Source: Atopsyche davidsoni (taxonomy: Eukaryota; Arthropoda; Insecta; Trichoptera; Hydrobiosidae). Taken from it: a stretch of 64,000 bases of DNA. The stretch spans positions 3,552,501 through 3,616,500 of the forward strand of contig JAILWY010000005.1 of NCBI GenBank assembly GCA_022113835.1, written 5' to 3'. How positions within the stretch are numbered: position 1 is the stretch's first letter; the number at the start of each line of letters is the position of its first letter. Positions 49,736-60,272 of this stretch are shown in pieces. The position numbers were made by a program, and so were the translations under genes. Below the pieces are notes generated by a model. That model saw nothing but the letters and a program-made list of their open reading frames with translations, did no database searches and was not told the DNA's origin.

Positions 49736-49993
49736 AATCAATATTTTTGACAGAGAGTACTTGGTGGAATTCCATTTTAATATTTTTGAATAAAATACTT
49801 GAGTGATTTTCCACATTTTTGTTTTTATTAGTGACCGGTTTCGCCAACCTTTCACGTTGGCATTATCAAACAGAGTGATAAGTTTATGAGTTTGATAATG
49901 CCAACGTGAAAGGTTGGCGAAACCGGTCATTAATAAAAACAAAAATGTGGAAAATCACTCAAGTATTTTACTCAAAAATATATTAAAAATCAA
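49736..49993. mobile_element. Palindromic foldback element, copy 7 (most complete)
   Basis: Two inverted arms of about 120 bp meet at a short centre near 49865. Each arm, from the outside in, has TCAATATTTTTGACAGAGAG (left arm only), ATTTTAATATTTTTGA, ACTTGAGTGATTTTCCACAT, GTGACCGGTTTCGCCAACC and TTTCACGTTGGCATTATC. The outermost 40 bp are missing on the right. Each arm also has a diverged direct repeat of about 39 bp (AATATTTTTGA to the two GTG strings). No protein is encoded. Confidence 0.9.
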
Positions 49994-51131
49994 TAAAAGA
50001 TTGAAATAAAATCCGTTTTTATAATACGTTATCAAATCATGCAAAAGTTTATGTACAAAATCTTTGATCGACATAACTATCATTGATCTATCACACGAGG
50101 TTATTATCTTTCATACATTTTAATGTATGATTGTGGTTTACGTACATGTATTTAGATTATAAATTATAAAATTATATTTATAATTACTCTGCACATATAA
50201 TTCTTGTAAATTAAACAAAACTGCAAACTAGATAGGTACTTGCCCGCCTCGGCACATCTCTCCAAAGCCTTGTAAATTATCAACACAAACAAGCTAACCG
50301 CGCTGCATAAATACGAGACGATCCTGAAGCCAAGTGCTTCCCAAACCGTGGATTAAATCACTTTATTATTTAATATATTCGCGAATAGATTTTAAAATAG
50401 TTTTACAGTATGAGTTTATGTTTATATTATAAAAAATCAAGAAATGGAGTTATTTTATTATATTCACTACTTTTCATTTCACACTTAGGTTTAATTATAC
50501 TTAACACGATTTGTGTTTGAGCATGAATGTAAACACTTTATATTATTAAAAGTTTTACCTATAAAGGTGTCTGTCTGACAATTCCATTGAAAGACATATT
50601 AAACCAGCCAAAAAAAATACAGCTTACAATTTGGTTTTGTTTCTAAAAATTACGAATCTTACTGTATAATTGAAAAATTATAAAAAATGATATATAAATT
50701 GTTATTTTTTAATCACAAAAAAAGGAAGTTTGAAAACCTCTCTTTTAGTTTAGTATCAGGGATGAGGAATATCTGCTGTGAATTGATCTGCAAGCAAACA
50801 CAGTTGGGCACCCGTCCATGGTAGGAGCATTTATAATACATTGCTTATGTCCTACTGGAAATACACGTCCTTACTTTCTGAAACAGGTTCAATAAACTAG
50901 GTATTTAATTAATATACCATAGTTAAATTTGAAAACACCCTTCAGAAATTTAAATTAACATTTTTTTATAAAATACAATCAGTCTTGAATATATTCCAAT
51001 GAAACTATCACTATGTACATTTAAACGTTAAAATAAAAACATACTCTTATTATGCGTCTCTCATTGCGCAGGTTTTATAAGCATGTTGTTAAATAAAGTA
51101 GTATCACTTTGATGTATATTTACTATTACGT
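49994..51131. other. AT-rich non-coding DNA
   Basis: Nothing recognised. Confidence 0.5.
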
Positions 51132-51152
51132 ATAACCTAACCTAACCTAACC
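51132..51152 (-). repeat. Short interstitial TTAGG run
   Basis: ACCTAACCTAACCTAACCC gives three to four units of the insect telomere repeat on the minus strand. It is too short to be a telomere. A GC-richer stretch follows to about 51240. Confidence 0.6.
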
Positions 51153-51354
51153 CAGCTCCTAAACGGGTCATGGAGTGATGAGAAGTTATCTCCGCAGGTT
51201 CCACTTGACGAGCGACGACACATGCCCTTGCGATGATTGCGAAAAATGCACGCTGATAACATAAAGAAAATATTAAAAATCAAATAATTTAAATAACGCA
51301 AAGTGAGACCTCCAGTACTTTTTTTCCATGAAAAAAAAAAAACTTAAATTATAC
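51153..51354. other. GC-moderate then AT-rich spacer
   Basis: No feature seen. Confidence 0.4.
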
Positions 51355-51906
51355 TTAAAACACACTAAAGGCGGGGTGGGTACTAGTACCCGTTTCGCGG
51401 ACTGCTGTCTGTTGGCGGGGCGCGTATTAATACGTTTTTGAATGTGTTTACTCTAAAAGCGACAGAAGGTCATTTTACTCTTTAGGTGTACAGATCGTAA
51501 TGTTTGTTTAGACTCGTCAAAGTTACTTCTACCAATACTGTCCAGTGACAAAGAAGAAGTGGAATGGTCAGAGAATGATAATCTTCCAATTATAGAAACA
51601 TTTTAAGTACAAAGTGGTGTTGTTGTGATGCCAAGTAATCCGCAAAGTGTGTATGAAGTGGTTCAACTTTTTATAAGAAACGATTTATTTGACTACATGC
51701 AAATCAAAGAGTGTTTAGACTAGATTTCACACAGTTTAGTAAATATAAATATAATATAAGCTATTGTGTAACAATAACATTTCATAATTAACTAGGAGTA
51801 GCTAAACGAAAGAAAAAAAATCAAAAAGTGCAAATCAAAGAGTGTATAAACTAGATTTCACACGCGCAATTTTTCGCGAATTTCGCCCGCTACGCACATC
51901 AGTTTA

Positions 51907-52077
51907 TTACTAATATGATTAGGCACATTAGTTCATATATAAAAGATGATTTAAAGAAACTCTCAGAAAAATATCATCGTGATTTGTGTGGGATTTGAAC
52001 CCACATCCCCTGGTTTACATGACCGGTGTACTAACGTTGATTAACGTAATTGACGTTTAATCAAAAAAATCGACATA
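51907..52077 (-). mobile_element. tRNA-Thr-like composite repeat, copy B (nested)
   Basis: Flanked on both sides by the 12-bp direct repeat CACATCAGTTTA (51895-51906 and 52078-52089), which is single in the host piggyBac-like sequence. That looks like a target-site duplication. Minus-strand order: about 40 bp unrelated to the other copies, partial tRNA body, trailer, then the arm ending GTGCCTAATCATATTAGTAA. Confidence 0.85.
51980..52038 (-). pseudogene. tRNA-Thr-like body, D-arm deleted
   Basis: The anticodon arm CCGGT/ACCAG with loop CATGTAA (anticodon TGT), the T-arm GTGGG/CCCAC around TTCAAAT, and the acceptor 3' strand ACAAATC are all kept. Between GTTAGTACA and CCGGT the D-loop has been lost, consistent with a slip between the two TTAGTACA repeats seen in copy C. 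Confidence 0.7.
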
Positions 52078-52120
52078 CACATCAGTTTAGTCAATTTGGT
52101 ACCCGCTTAAAGCGTGTTAA

Positions 52121-52810
52121 AAGGCTTAAATACAATCGCCGCTCGTAATAATGCACGAAGAGCGCATATCCAGATATTAAAATGAATGCATGACGTATAC
52201 TTTTAGTCAGGTTGTTAAGGAGAGTGAGTATCCATGCGTTGCGCGCCTCTCATCGCGTGTGCGCGTAATGCGCGTCGTGCGCCTCGTCCTGAAGGGCTTT
52301 ATACGAGCCTTAACGCTTTCAGACATTGTGGGTTTGTCGCATGCGATGGCATGTCCCATGGCCGCCGCTGTGAGCACTGACAGGTAATTGGTTTCAATTC
52401 TTTATGGGAAAGGTACGTCGTATTTTCGGATTATGCAAAAACGCTGCTTCGAATTCGTCATATTTATGATGTGCTGAAGGAAAGTATTTATGTGTGTAAA
52501 TAAAAATATTTTATTTTGTTATCAATAACGATTCAATAACCCTTGCTTCTTCTGATACTTTTTTACAGTAAAAGCAAAGAAATTTAGTAGCCACCTTTCT
52601 ATACCATTGCATTCCCTCACTAAATCTCACTGCAAGTGCAACGAATGAAAATCATTTATAACGCATACATTTTTGAATACTAATAAAAATTGAATATACT
52701 TTTCTATATAAACAAAACAATAAGTTGCATAAAAGCAAATATCATAAAAAATTCAACATTTCTATTTATATGTTCATAAAAAACAGTTTAAATTTGGATC
52801 TAATGATGTA
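52121..52810. other. AT-rich DNA with a GC-richer patch
   Basis: The patch at 52200-52390 is CpG-rich (GCGCGCCTC, GCGTGTGCGCG) and lies in a 65-codon frame of unknown nature. The rest is AT-rich. Confidence 0.35.
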
Positions 52811-52992
52811 AGAAATTCAATATTTTTGACAGTGAGTACTTGGTGGAATTTCATTTTAATATTTTTGAGTAAAATACATTTCGCCAAACTCTGTTTGACA
52901 ATGCCAACGTGAAAGGTTGGCGAAACCGGTCACAAATAAAAACGAACATGTGGAAAATCACTCAAATATTTTAATGATTTAATTCAATATTT
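52811..52992. mobile_element. Palindromic foldback element, copy 8
   Basis: Left terminus TTCAATATTTTTGACAGTGA. The right part has ACTCTGTTTGACAATGCCAA, GGTTGGCGAAACCGGTCAC and AAAATCACTCAAATATTTTA. The left arm is shortened between AAAATACATTT and CGCCAAACTCTG. A degraded terminus ATTCAATATTTGAG closes it. Confidence 0.85.
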
Positions 52993-55900
52993 GAGTAAAC
53001 AAAATCAAATTATAAAATATTCATAATTTATGAGGGAGTTTAAATATTCTATAGCCTTTTTTCAAATAATTTATGAATACAGGGCTCAAACGAATGTAAT
53101 GCGTAATCAAATTTCAGCGTGTCAAAAAAAGGATCGAATCGCATTAAAAAGCAAACAGTATCAAAATGGGACTTATTCAATTAGTTGTATATTCACTCCC
53201 CCGACTAGAGTTTTAGGGGAGGTTATTATCGCAAAAAATACAATAAAAATCAATACTTTCATCCCGTCATAATACGGTTACTTCTCAATTTGGATGTATC
53301 ACTGAAAGGCAGAAAGGACCTACCCTGCTAAACGAGTAGGGTGTTTTTGATGCGACGAATGAGGGTGACGATGCTCTCATATAGACGTATTAATTTTTAA
53401 TATTTTAAAAAGCGCTTTATTTATTGAAAATTCTGTTTATATATTTTTTAAAACATACTATGCAAAATTGATATTTTTTTCTTGGAGTATATTTTTCGTA
53501 TCTGAGAAGCCGATGGACGAAAACAATTTTTTTTGTTTGAATTTTCTGTGCAAACAAAAAAAATACATTTAACAGCTAACGAAATAAAATTCTTCAACCC
53601 CTGGCATGCATTTTCACAGCTTGTCAAACTTCATTTCAGTAAGTAAAACTTTCCGATACCGGAGGTATTTAAAAAACTAACATTCATAAAGTTTCGACAT
53701 TCCTTGAAAATATGTTTATTTCAATAAATATGACAAGTTTTTAAACATATCGTATTAGGTTGTAGTAAGTTGGGTCATTTATGTATTATAATAATAATTC
53801 ATTAAAATAAAAAGACTATAAAACACAAGAATATTTATAAACTTTTTTTTGGGTTTCTGATTCAAAACTTTTCATCCTCAAATGATTAGGATGAAAAAAA
53901 TACCTTTGTAATTTGCGACAGTTAATTTTATCGCTTACTTTAATCGAAGAAATTTTTTCAACAAAATTATCATAATCTTTTTAATACGGTAATAATAGAG
54001 GAAAACATAATAGACATTTTTATAAAATACCACAAGTAAAAACCTTCCGAGAATTTAATAAAAAATATAACACGTTTTATTGCGTCACACTTCCACGACA
54101 AGGCACAAAAGACACGGCGATAAATCAATAAAGAAATTTTAAAAGAGGGTATTTTTTTGCGAATTCGCTTAGAAAGCAGATATCCGCCATGTGTATGGGA
54201 TACCAACTGTCATATGCGACAATTGCTTTCACAATTGGATTGGAAATAATGATCGATCGTTACCGATGTAGGCCCAGATACTAAGCACGTTATATTTTTA
54301 CACAGACCTGACTGTATGTGCAAATTCTGTAACTGAATTGAAAAATTATACGAATTGCGAAATTCATTGATGCTAATTGAATGGCCGTTGTTTATTGCAT
54401 CGATCCATTGTTTTTTTTAAATGCGAATGAACTGATAATAACGTGTTGCAGTTTTGTTTATTATGACTGATTGTATTTCAAATTTTCTGAATCCTACAAA
54501 ATCTTCTTGTTTGAACTACACAAATGAATAGTGAACGAACTAGAATACTTTGAAAAAAAAATTACCGGTGGTATGAATGCTATACATACTCATTAAAATA
54601 TGATTAGAAAAAAAAAATTGCAATATTAAAGTAAACTGCGTCTATTGTTAAGAATATTTTACATTCAGGACGCATGCATGCTCAATGTTGAAATCATCAC
54701 AAATATCCAATCTTCTTTTATTCTTAAGCCTACAAATGATTTATAATTTTTACATAAGTTTTATATCAGGGAATGCAACGAATAGATGAGCTTATGATCT
54801 GAGGCAATTAGGGGCAACTGTTGCTGTATTTATTTTGTTATATGCTAACATATGTTTAAATGTGTTTCTATGTTTATGCATTTTAATAATAAAAGTTTTT
54901 ATTTTTAGAGGCATTATTTTCTTTATATCTGTGGTATGTGAGTACTCTGTGTTGTATTTTTTAATATTCAATGACAAAAGTAAGCAGCGTTGTTGGCACT
55001 CGCTCCGTGTCGCGTCACGAGCCCGTAACAGCTTGCGAAAGCATTACAGTAAATTATAGGTCCATTATGTGATTTTTATGTGCAATAATGGATATTTTTC
55101 AATGGGTACAACATCCACCCTTGGCAGGCTATTGATAATGCTTTATGACGTTGACCCGGAGATTTTTCATACATTATTGTCACGCGAAATACTCTATCAT
55201 AGGAATATTGAATAATTTTGAATAAACCTCCGATGATATTTATTATTTATGTATTCCAAATACCGTGAAATAGGGCAAATATTTCGCTTGCTAAAATTCA
55301 AATGGTACCGATCATTTTTATATGTTAATTTTTTTTGGAATGGCAAAAATTTATTATTTAAATAGTGAAATCGGAGTCGTTTTTTTTTACTTTGTACCGG
55401 TTTTATTGAATGGATTTTGGCTATAACTAGCAACATTACGATGAATGTGTTGAATTGATTGATATGATTTACAATTCACATAAAAATTAAATCAATTGGA
55501 TGCGTCCTCACTAACAACACACCATTAGATTATTCTTAGATTGTATAATAATGTGTTTCTCTTCATTTTTTTTTGTAGTCAATGAATATTGTTTATAATA
55601 TGTAAACTATCTCTTACTTTCAAGCTATTTCACATTAAATACTAGACTGTTTAAATTAATTAAAACATAGTATTTAATTTATTTGATTACATGCAAAAAT
55701 ATTATACGTTTTAAGAACACCAAGTCCAGAAAATCAAATAACAATCGTATTTACAAAAAAAACATATATTGAAGGCGAATGACTAAAAATATTCATTCTA
55801 ATTTAATATTTTATTTATCGGCTTTTAATAAGACAAGATTTTTATATATTAAGATTTGTATAAAAAAAATATTCGGATATTTCACTTACTATGCATAAAA

Positions 55901-55996
55901 ATAAATTTTAGATTTGTCAAATCAAAAAAAAACATTTCTAATAATTTCTAATTTTTTTATGCAAAATTCATCATCAAAGAAAAAACATAGTAATTA
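52993..55996. other. AT-rich non-coding DNA
   Basis: About 3 kb. An 80-codon frame at 53030-53272 and smaller ones are unrecognised. A small GC-richer patch lies at 54985-55045. Confidence 0.5.
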
Positions 55997-56601
55997 TTAA
56001 CACACTAAAGGCGGGGCGGGTACTAGTACCCGTTTCACGGACTGCTATCTAAAAGCGGGGCGCGTATTAGTACCTTTTTGAATGTGTTTACTCTAAAAGC
56101 GGCAGAAGGTCATTTTACTCTTTAGGTGTACAGCTCGTAATGTTTGTTTAGACTCGTCAACGTTACTCCTACCAATACTGTCCAGTGATTCTGAACAAAG
56201 TGACAATGAAGAAGTGGAGTGTTCAGAGAATGATAATCCTCCAATTATTGAACAATTTTTAGTACAAAGTGGTGTTGTTGTGATGCCAAGTAATCCGCAA
56301 AGTGTGTATGATGGGGTTCAACTTTTTATAGGAAACGATTTATTTGACTACATTTTGTCCGCTTCGCACATCAGTTTAGTCAATTTGGTTACCAGCTTAA
56401 AATATAAATATAATATAAGCTATTGTGTAACAATAAATATTTCATAATTTACTCGGAGTTGCTAAACAGAAGAAAAAAAAATCAAAGAGTGCAAAGCAAA
56501 GAGTGTATAGACTAGATTTCACACGCGCAATTTTACGCGAATTTTCTTCCGCTTCGCACATCAGTTTAGTCAATTTGGTTACCCGCTTAAAGTGTGTTTA
56601 A
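55997..56601 (+). mobile_element. piggyBac-like non-autonomous element, copy 3
   Basis: TTAA at 55997-56000 then CACACTAAAGGCGGGGCGGG; right end ACCCGCTTAAAGTGTG then TTTAA. The best-preserved transposase stub runs from about 56180 to 56355: SSDSEQSDNEEVE, NPPIIEQFLVQSGVVVMP, then NPQSVYDGVQLFI. The catalytic core is missing. The last 45 bp of the element (GCTTCGCACATCAGTTTAGT onward) are present twice, at about 56351 and 56552, with about 160 bp between. So the 3' end has been duplicated. Confidence 0.8.
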
Positions 56602-56929
56602 AAAAAAAAGTTTTACATTTTGATCAATTGTATGTCAACCCTGCAACGCCCGCAGCAGGTCGCATCCCGCACAATGATACTTTCGCCCGGACAATGGCGG
56701 CGGACACAGAACTGACCGACAGCCTAAACGGCAGTCCTTTCACTGCCATTCCCAATTGTACCCCACTTGAGCCGGGCGCGCGATGTGCCTGTTAATCGAC
56801 GGTTAAATGCAGGCCCAAGGACGACGAAGGGATCAGCGATGGACGTATACGTGTTTATACTCGGGGACTGCGAAACGTTCCACTGTGTTATAGCTTCACA
56901 GTGACACGCTTTAATCAAGATGCATAAAC
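56602..56929. other. GC-richer island between two transposons
   Basis: Overlapping 67- and 72-codon frames on opposite strands are unrecognised. CpG-rich (GCGCGCGATG near 56776). Confidence 0.3.
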
Positions 56930-57381
56930 CAGTGCTTCTCAAAGTGGTTCCTACGGACCCCAGGGGGTTCCCGGGATCATTCAGGTCTTTAGAAAATTAA
57001 AATCGATTTGGGGGTCCCTGAACAACGTCAGGGGGTCCGCGCAAGGTTTGATATAAAATAAAAAAATTGTGATACATTTTTATTAATATGGAAGTTAAAA
57101 TAAATAACAATGAATACATTATTAGCGATTTTTACGTCCTAAGTAAAATATAAATATATACAGGTGCATAAATTACAAGTAATAACAGGCATCGCGGTGA
57201 GTCAGGTAGGTTAATACAGGAACGCAATAGAGTCGATACTTGCACCAACTAGTCGATAATATGAATTTATGTAGTTTTTCACCCAGGGTCCGTAGGCAAG
57301 TTTTGACTATGAAAGGGGGTCCGTGGGTTAGTTTTGACTATGAAAAGGGGTCCGTGGGCCAAAAGAGTTTGAGAGCCACTG
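56930..57381. mobile_element. hAT-type MITE, 452 bp
   Basis: The termini are CAGTGCTTCTCAAAGTG and the complement CAGTGGCTCTCAAACTC, the familiar hAT end. GGACCCC follows close inside each end. The flanks GCATAAAC (56922-56929) and ATATAAAC (57382-57389) agree at 6 of 8 positions, an 8-bp target duplication as hAT transposases make. Near the right end a unit of about 33 bp (GGGTCCGTGGG, then TTTTGACTATGAAA) is repeated in tandem about 2.3 times (57287-57362). No coding sequence. Confidence 0.88.
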
Positions 57382-57410
57382 ATATAAACGATCGATGATT
57401 TCGGCGCTTG

Positions 57411-57532
57411 GGTGTTGAGCTGCTTGAATTTTTCAGTTTTTGATCTTCACTGTGTTTTTGTCACCAAATCTCTAAAAAAATTCCTAAAAATAGTTTCAGA
57501 TTGGGATAGGGAATTTCAAGCAGTTCAACACC
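57411..57532. repeat. Inverted repeat, 18-bp arms
   Basis: GGTGTTGAGCTGCTTGAA (57411-57428) and TTCAAGCAGTTCAACACC (57515-57532) are complementary at 17 of 18 positions. An 86-bp AT-rich loop separates them. It lies just outside the hAT element. A short foldback or a miRNA-like hairpin with too large a loop are both possible. Confidence 0.6.
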
Positions 57533-57825
57533 TATGAAACACAAATATAAACGGGTTTGTATGTATTGGCAGCCGTTGCCTATACAATAATTTGCGTATA
57601 TCGGGGTTTACGATTGAACATACATACATAGTCAAGAATCAATCACTTTAATTCTAAGAACACTTTATGCAGTATTACGTGTTATTTTTAGTGAAAATAC
57701 ATATATTGTCTTTGGGGTAGCGTTTCTTTTACTTTCTTGTTAAATACGTTCATAACACCCAACGCTGTTTTTAATAGTTAAGAGAAGTCAATGACTACAT
57801 TATGTTCATACAAATTCTTAAAATA

Positions 57826-57923
57826 AGAAATTCGCATAATGCGAGGCATTTTAACGCGATATTTGAAATTCGCGTTAAAGTGAAACCGCGCATAACGAGA
57901 TCGCGTAAAGCGGGGTATTACTG
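57826..57923 (-). mobile_element. Probable pogo/Tigger-type transposon end
   Basis: On the minus strand TA is followed by CAGTAATACCCCGCTTTACG, then repeated CGCG and TTAACGCG strings (three in about 80 bp). Such ends are typical of pogo-group elements of the Tc1/mariner superfamily. The other terminus was not found. Confidence 0.5.
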
Positions 57924-60059
57924 TACATACAAATCACTGAAGATAGCTCCAGTATCGAAACCGACACATCAGATATTTTATCAAAAAATACTGAATATCA
58001 ACAAAAAAACAGCATTTCAAAGAAATATAACCTTATATCTCAAAATTTCTTGATTTATCAATAAATGAACAATCGCTAAGCTTTTCACTTTTGTATTCCA
58101 TTATCTTCTAAACAGTTTCGTGGAATGCTTGTATTCGCAGTATAACCTTTTTTATATAAATATGCGGTATAAACATTTAGCTTTATTATATTTATTAAAT
58201 TTCTATAAACATAGATATAATTTTGTGGTCAGCATAGATTGCAGCATCCCTTTTTGTAATATGTTTAGAATCATCATTAACATTTTATTGAATATTCTCA
58301 GAATTATTGTTGCATGAGGATATTTTCATTATTTCAAACTAGCATTAGTCACGATTTTTTTATTTTTAAATACTAGTAAAGGCTGTTTTTTAATACACGG
58401 CATCAATAATACTAATTTTAATTTTATGCTATGTGAGTCTTTTTATTAATCGTTAAACTCAATTTCTTCAGCGTCTTATCAATACACTCAACTACATTTT
58501 TTTTCTAAAACAAATATTTACTCATAATACTATCTATAAACCACGCACGTACAATTCCGGCTTGTCTTTAATAATATTTAATTGAAGCTTAACAGTTTGA
58601 CTGTGTTTCCCGTATAATGTGTTTATTTTTTATGTGTTGTCATAATCGTAAAATTCTATGTTATATCAATTAATAATACTTGCCTACGCGACCATTACTT
58701 GTAATGCTTCCTGCCTCTATATTTGATCAAATCATAATCTATGGAATAGATAGAGCTCTGGGAAGAACGTATAAAAATTAATATTAGTGATAATGTTTAT
58801 CGTTTATCAACATAACTATTAACTACGTAATGCCATAAATAAATTTGGAAGTAGTCCCTTACTGCAAAGGCACCAAGTTAAACCAATTTAAATTTAGTTT
58901 TTATTTACTGTCTAAAATTACAAACATATTTTATTTGGATGGATACATAAATTTGTAAAATATCTCTTATGTCAGTTATTTGATTTAAAAAAAAATAATT
59001 TGAACTTTGAATAACACTTATTAATAAGATGCCTTGTAATATATAAGCTTCAAGAACTAATTTTTGTTTGTTCAATTTATTAAAATACGTTTTTTTAAAA
59101 TAAGCTATGATAATAATATTTAAAAAAAAAAACAGTTCAACGAAATTTACATAAGTATACGCCTACGTACCAGAGAAAACTGTTTTTGTATGTTTATTTA
59201 CGCCACTTTTAAATTTTTATTTACGTCTATTTGCTTTAATTTTTGTTTGTTACTGCTTTACTTTGAGAATTCTTTTAAAATCTACATAACGAGCGAGGTA
59301 ATATTATTGATGTAGGAATTCGTCAATATGCTAATGTATGTATCGAACAAATAAGCACGTGAATCGAGCTGATTGAAATTCGCAAACGAATACATATAAT
59401 GATTGTATAGAAACAGAAATATCCTTTGAAGTCCCATACAAAGAATCGATGCTTATCATTAAACCTGCTATTCACCGTATATAACGAAATTCCCCTTCAA
59501 AGAGAAGTTTCAAGGTAATTATTTCCCATTTTGAACGTTTAGTCCTGAATAAAACACAAAAATTTAATCAGCCTTCTTTAATAGAAAAATTTTGATACCC
59601 TCTCTTTGTTGAAAGCCAAAGGTTTACAGAGCTCAGGCCATGAAATCGCTTGCCATTCGTTTCAACCATTACTCAACAAAAGGATATAATTTCCTAGCGT
59701 TTCTCACCTTTGTGTCAGTGAAAACGTATCGAATAGTAGACCTTCCCGAATGGCACATTTAATTAATTGTCTGTTGTGGTGCTGCAGGATGTGTAGAAAC
59801 ACTACTGACGTGCTGACAAATTCATATTTCTTTCCGATCGTTCGTTATTTCGGGATGATGAACAATACGAAGATTATATTAATGGATTTGATGTGTTGTG
59901 CCCTGCTGAGAGACAGCTGTCGTTTTAAGTCCCGCTGAGAAAAAGGTAATATCCGTGAAACTTAATAGATACGGTGTAAACACACATTCATCAATTAATT
60001 AATTGTAAAGTAGATAAAAAAATATATATTGTTTTGCAAAGTATGATTAATAATTAGTT
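57924..60059. other. AT-rich non-coding DNA
   Basis: Chance frames at 57802-58317 and 59750-59938 only; the first begins inside the pogo-like end. Nothing recognised. Confidence 0.5.
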
Positions 60060-60272
60060 TCTAATATGATTAGGCACATTAGTTCATACATAGAAGATGA
60101 TTAAAGACACTCTCAGAAAAATATCATCGTGATTTGTGTGGGATTTGAACCCACATCCCCTGGGTTATATGGCCGGTGTACTAACCCTTGTACTAACGAA
60201 TCATTTCAATTAATTAATAATTTTTAACAATCATACTCTACATATGAACCAATGTGCCCAGGCCAACCGATA
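60060..60272 (-). mobile_element. tRNA-Thr-like composite repeat, copy C (both arms present)
   Basis: Terminal inverted arms: plus-strand left TTAGGCACATTAGTTCATAC and the complement of the right end, CTGGGCACATTGGTTCATAT. They match at 26 of 34 positions. Between them lie the tRNA-like body (60130-60202), trailer sequence on its 3' side and about 40 bp of AT-rich DNA on its 5' side. A single decayed arm (TATGATTAGGCATATT) occurs again at 60469-60484. Confidence 0.8.
60130..60202 (-). pseudogene. tRNA-like cloverleaf, anticodon TAT in a Thr-like body
   Basis: 73 nt including the discriminator A. The acceptor GATTCGT/ACAAATC pairs at 6 of 7, D-arm GTAC/GTAC is perfect, and T-arm GTGGG/CCCAC is perfect around TTCAAAT. 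The anticodon stem has two mismatches, with loop CATATAA. Box A TAGTACAAGGG and box B GGTTCAAATCC are good. Position 33 is A and not T. It is probably Pol III-competent but not a working tRNA. The body resembles tRNA-Thr(UGU) in the copies that keep CATGTAA. Confidence 0.75.

Larger units (their letters stand above)
51355..52120 (+). mobile_element. piggyBac-like non-autonomous element, copy 2, with nested insertion
   Basis: Left: TTAA at 51355-51358, then CACACTAAAGGCGGGG from 51361. Right: ACCCGCTTAAAGCGTG followed by TTAA at 52117-52120. The transposase stub NPQSVYEVVQLFI then RNDLFDY is intact in the middle (about 51635-51700), but the acidic N-terminal part has small deletions and a stop. 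The element is interrupted at 51907-52077 by the tRNA-like repeat. A stretch AAGAGTGTTTAGACTAGATT (51706) recurs in variant form at 51838, a duplication inside the 3' part that copy 3 shares. Confidence 0.75.
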
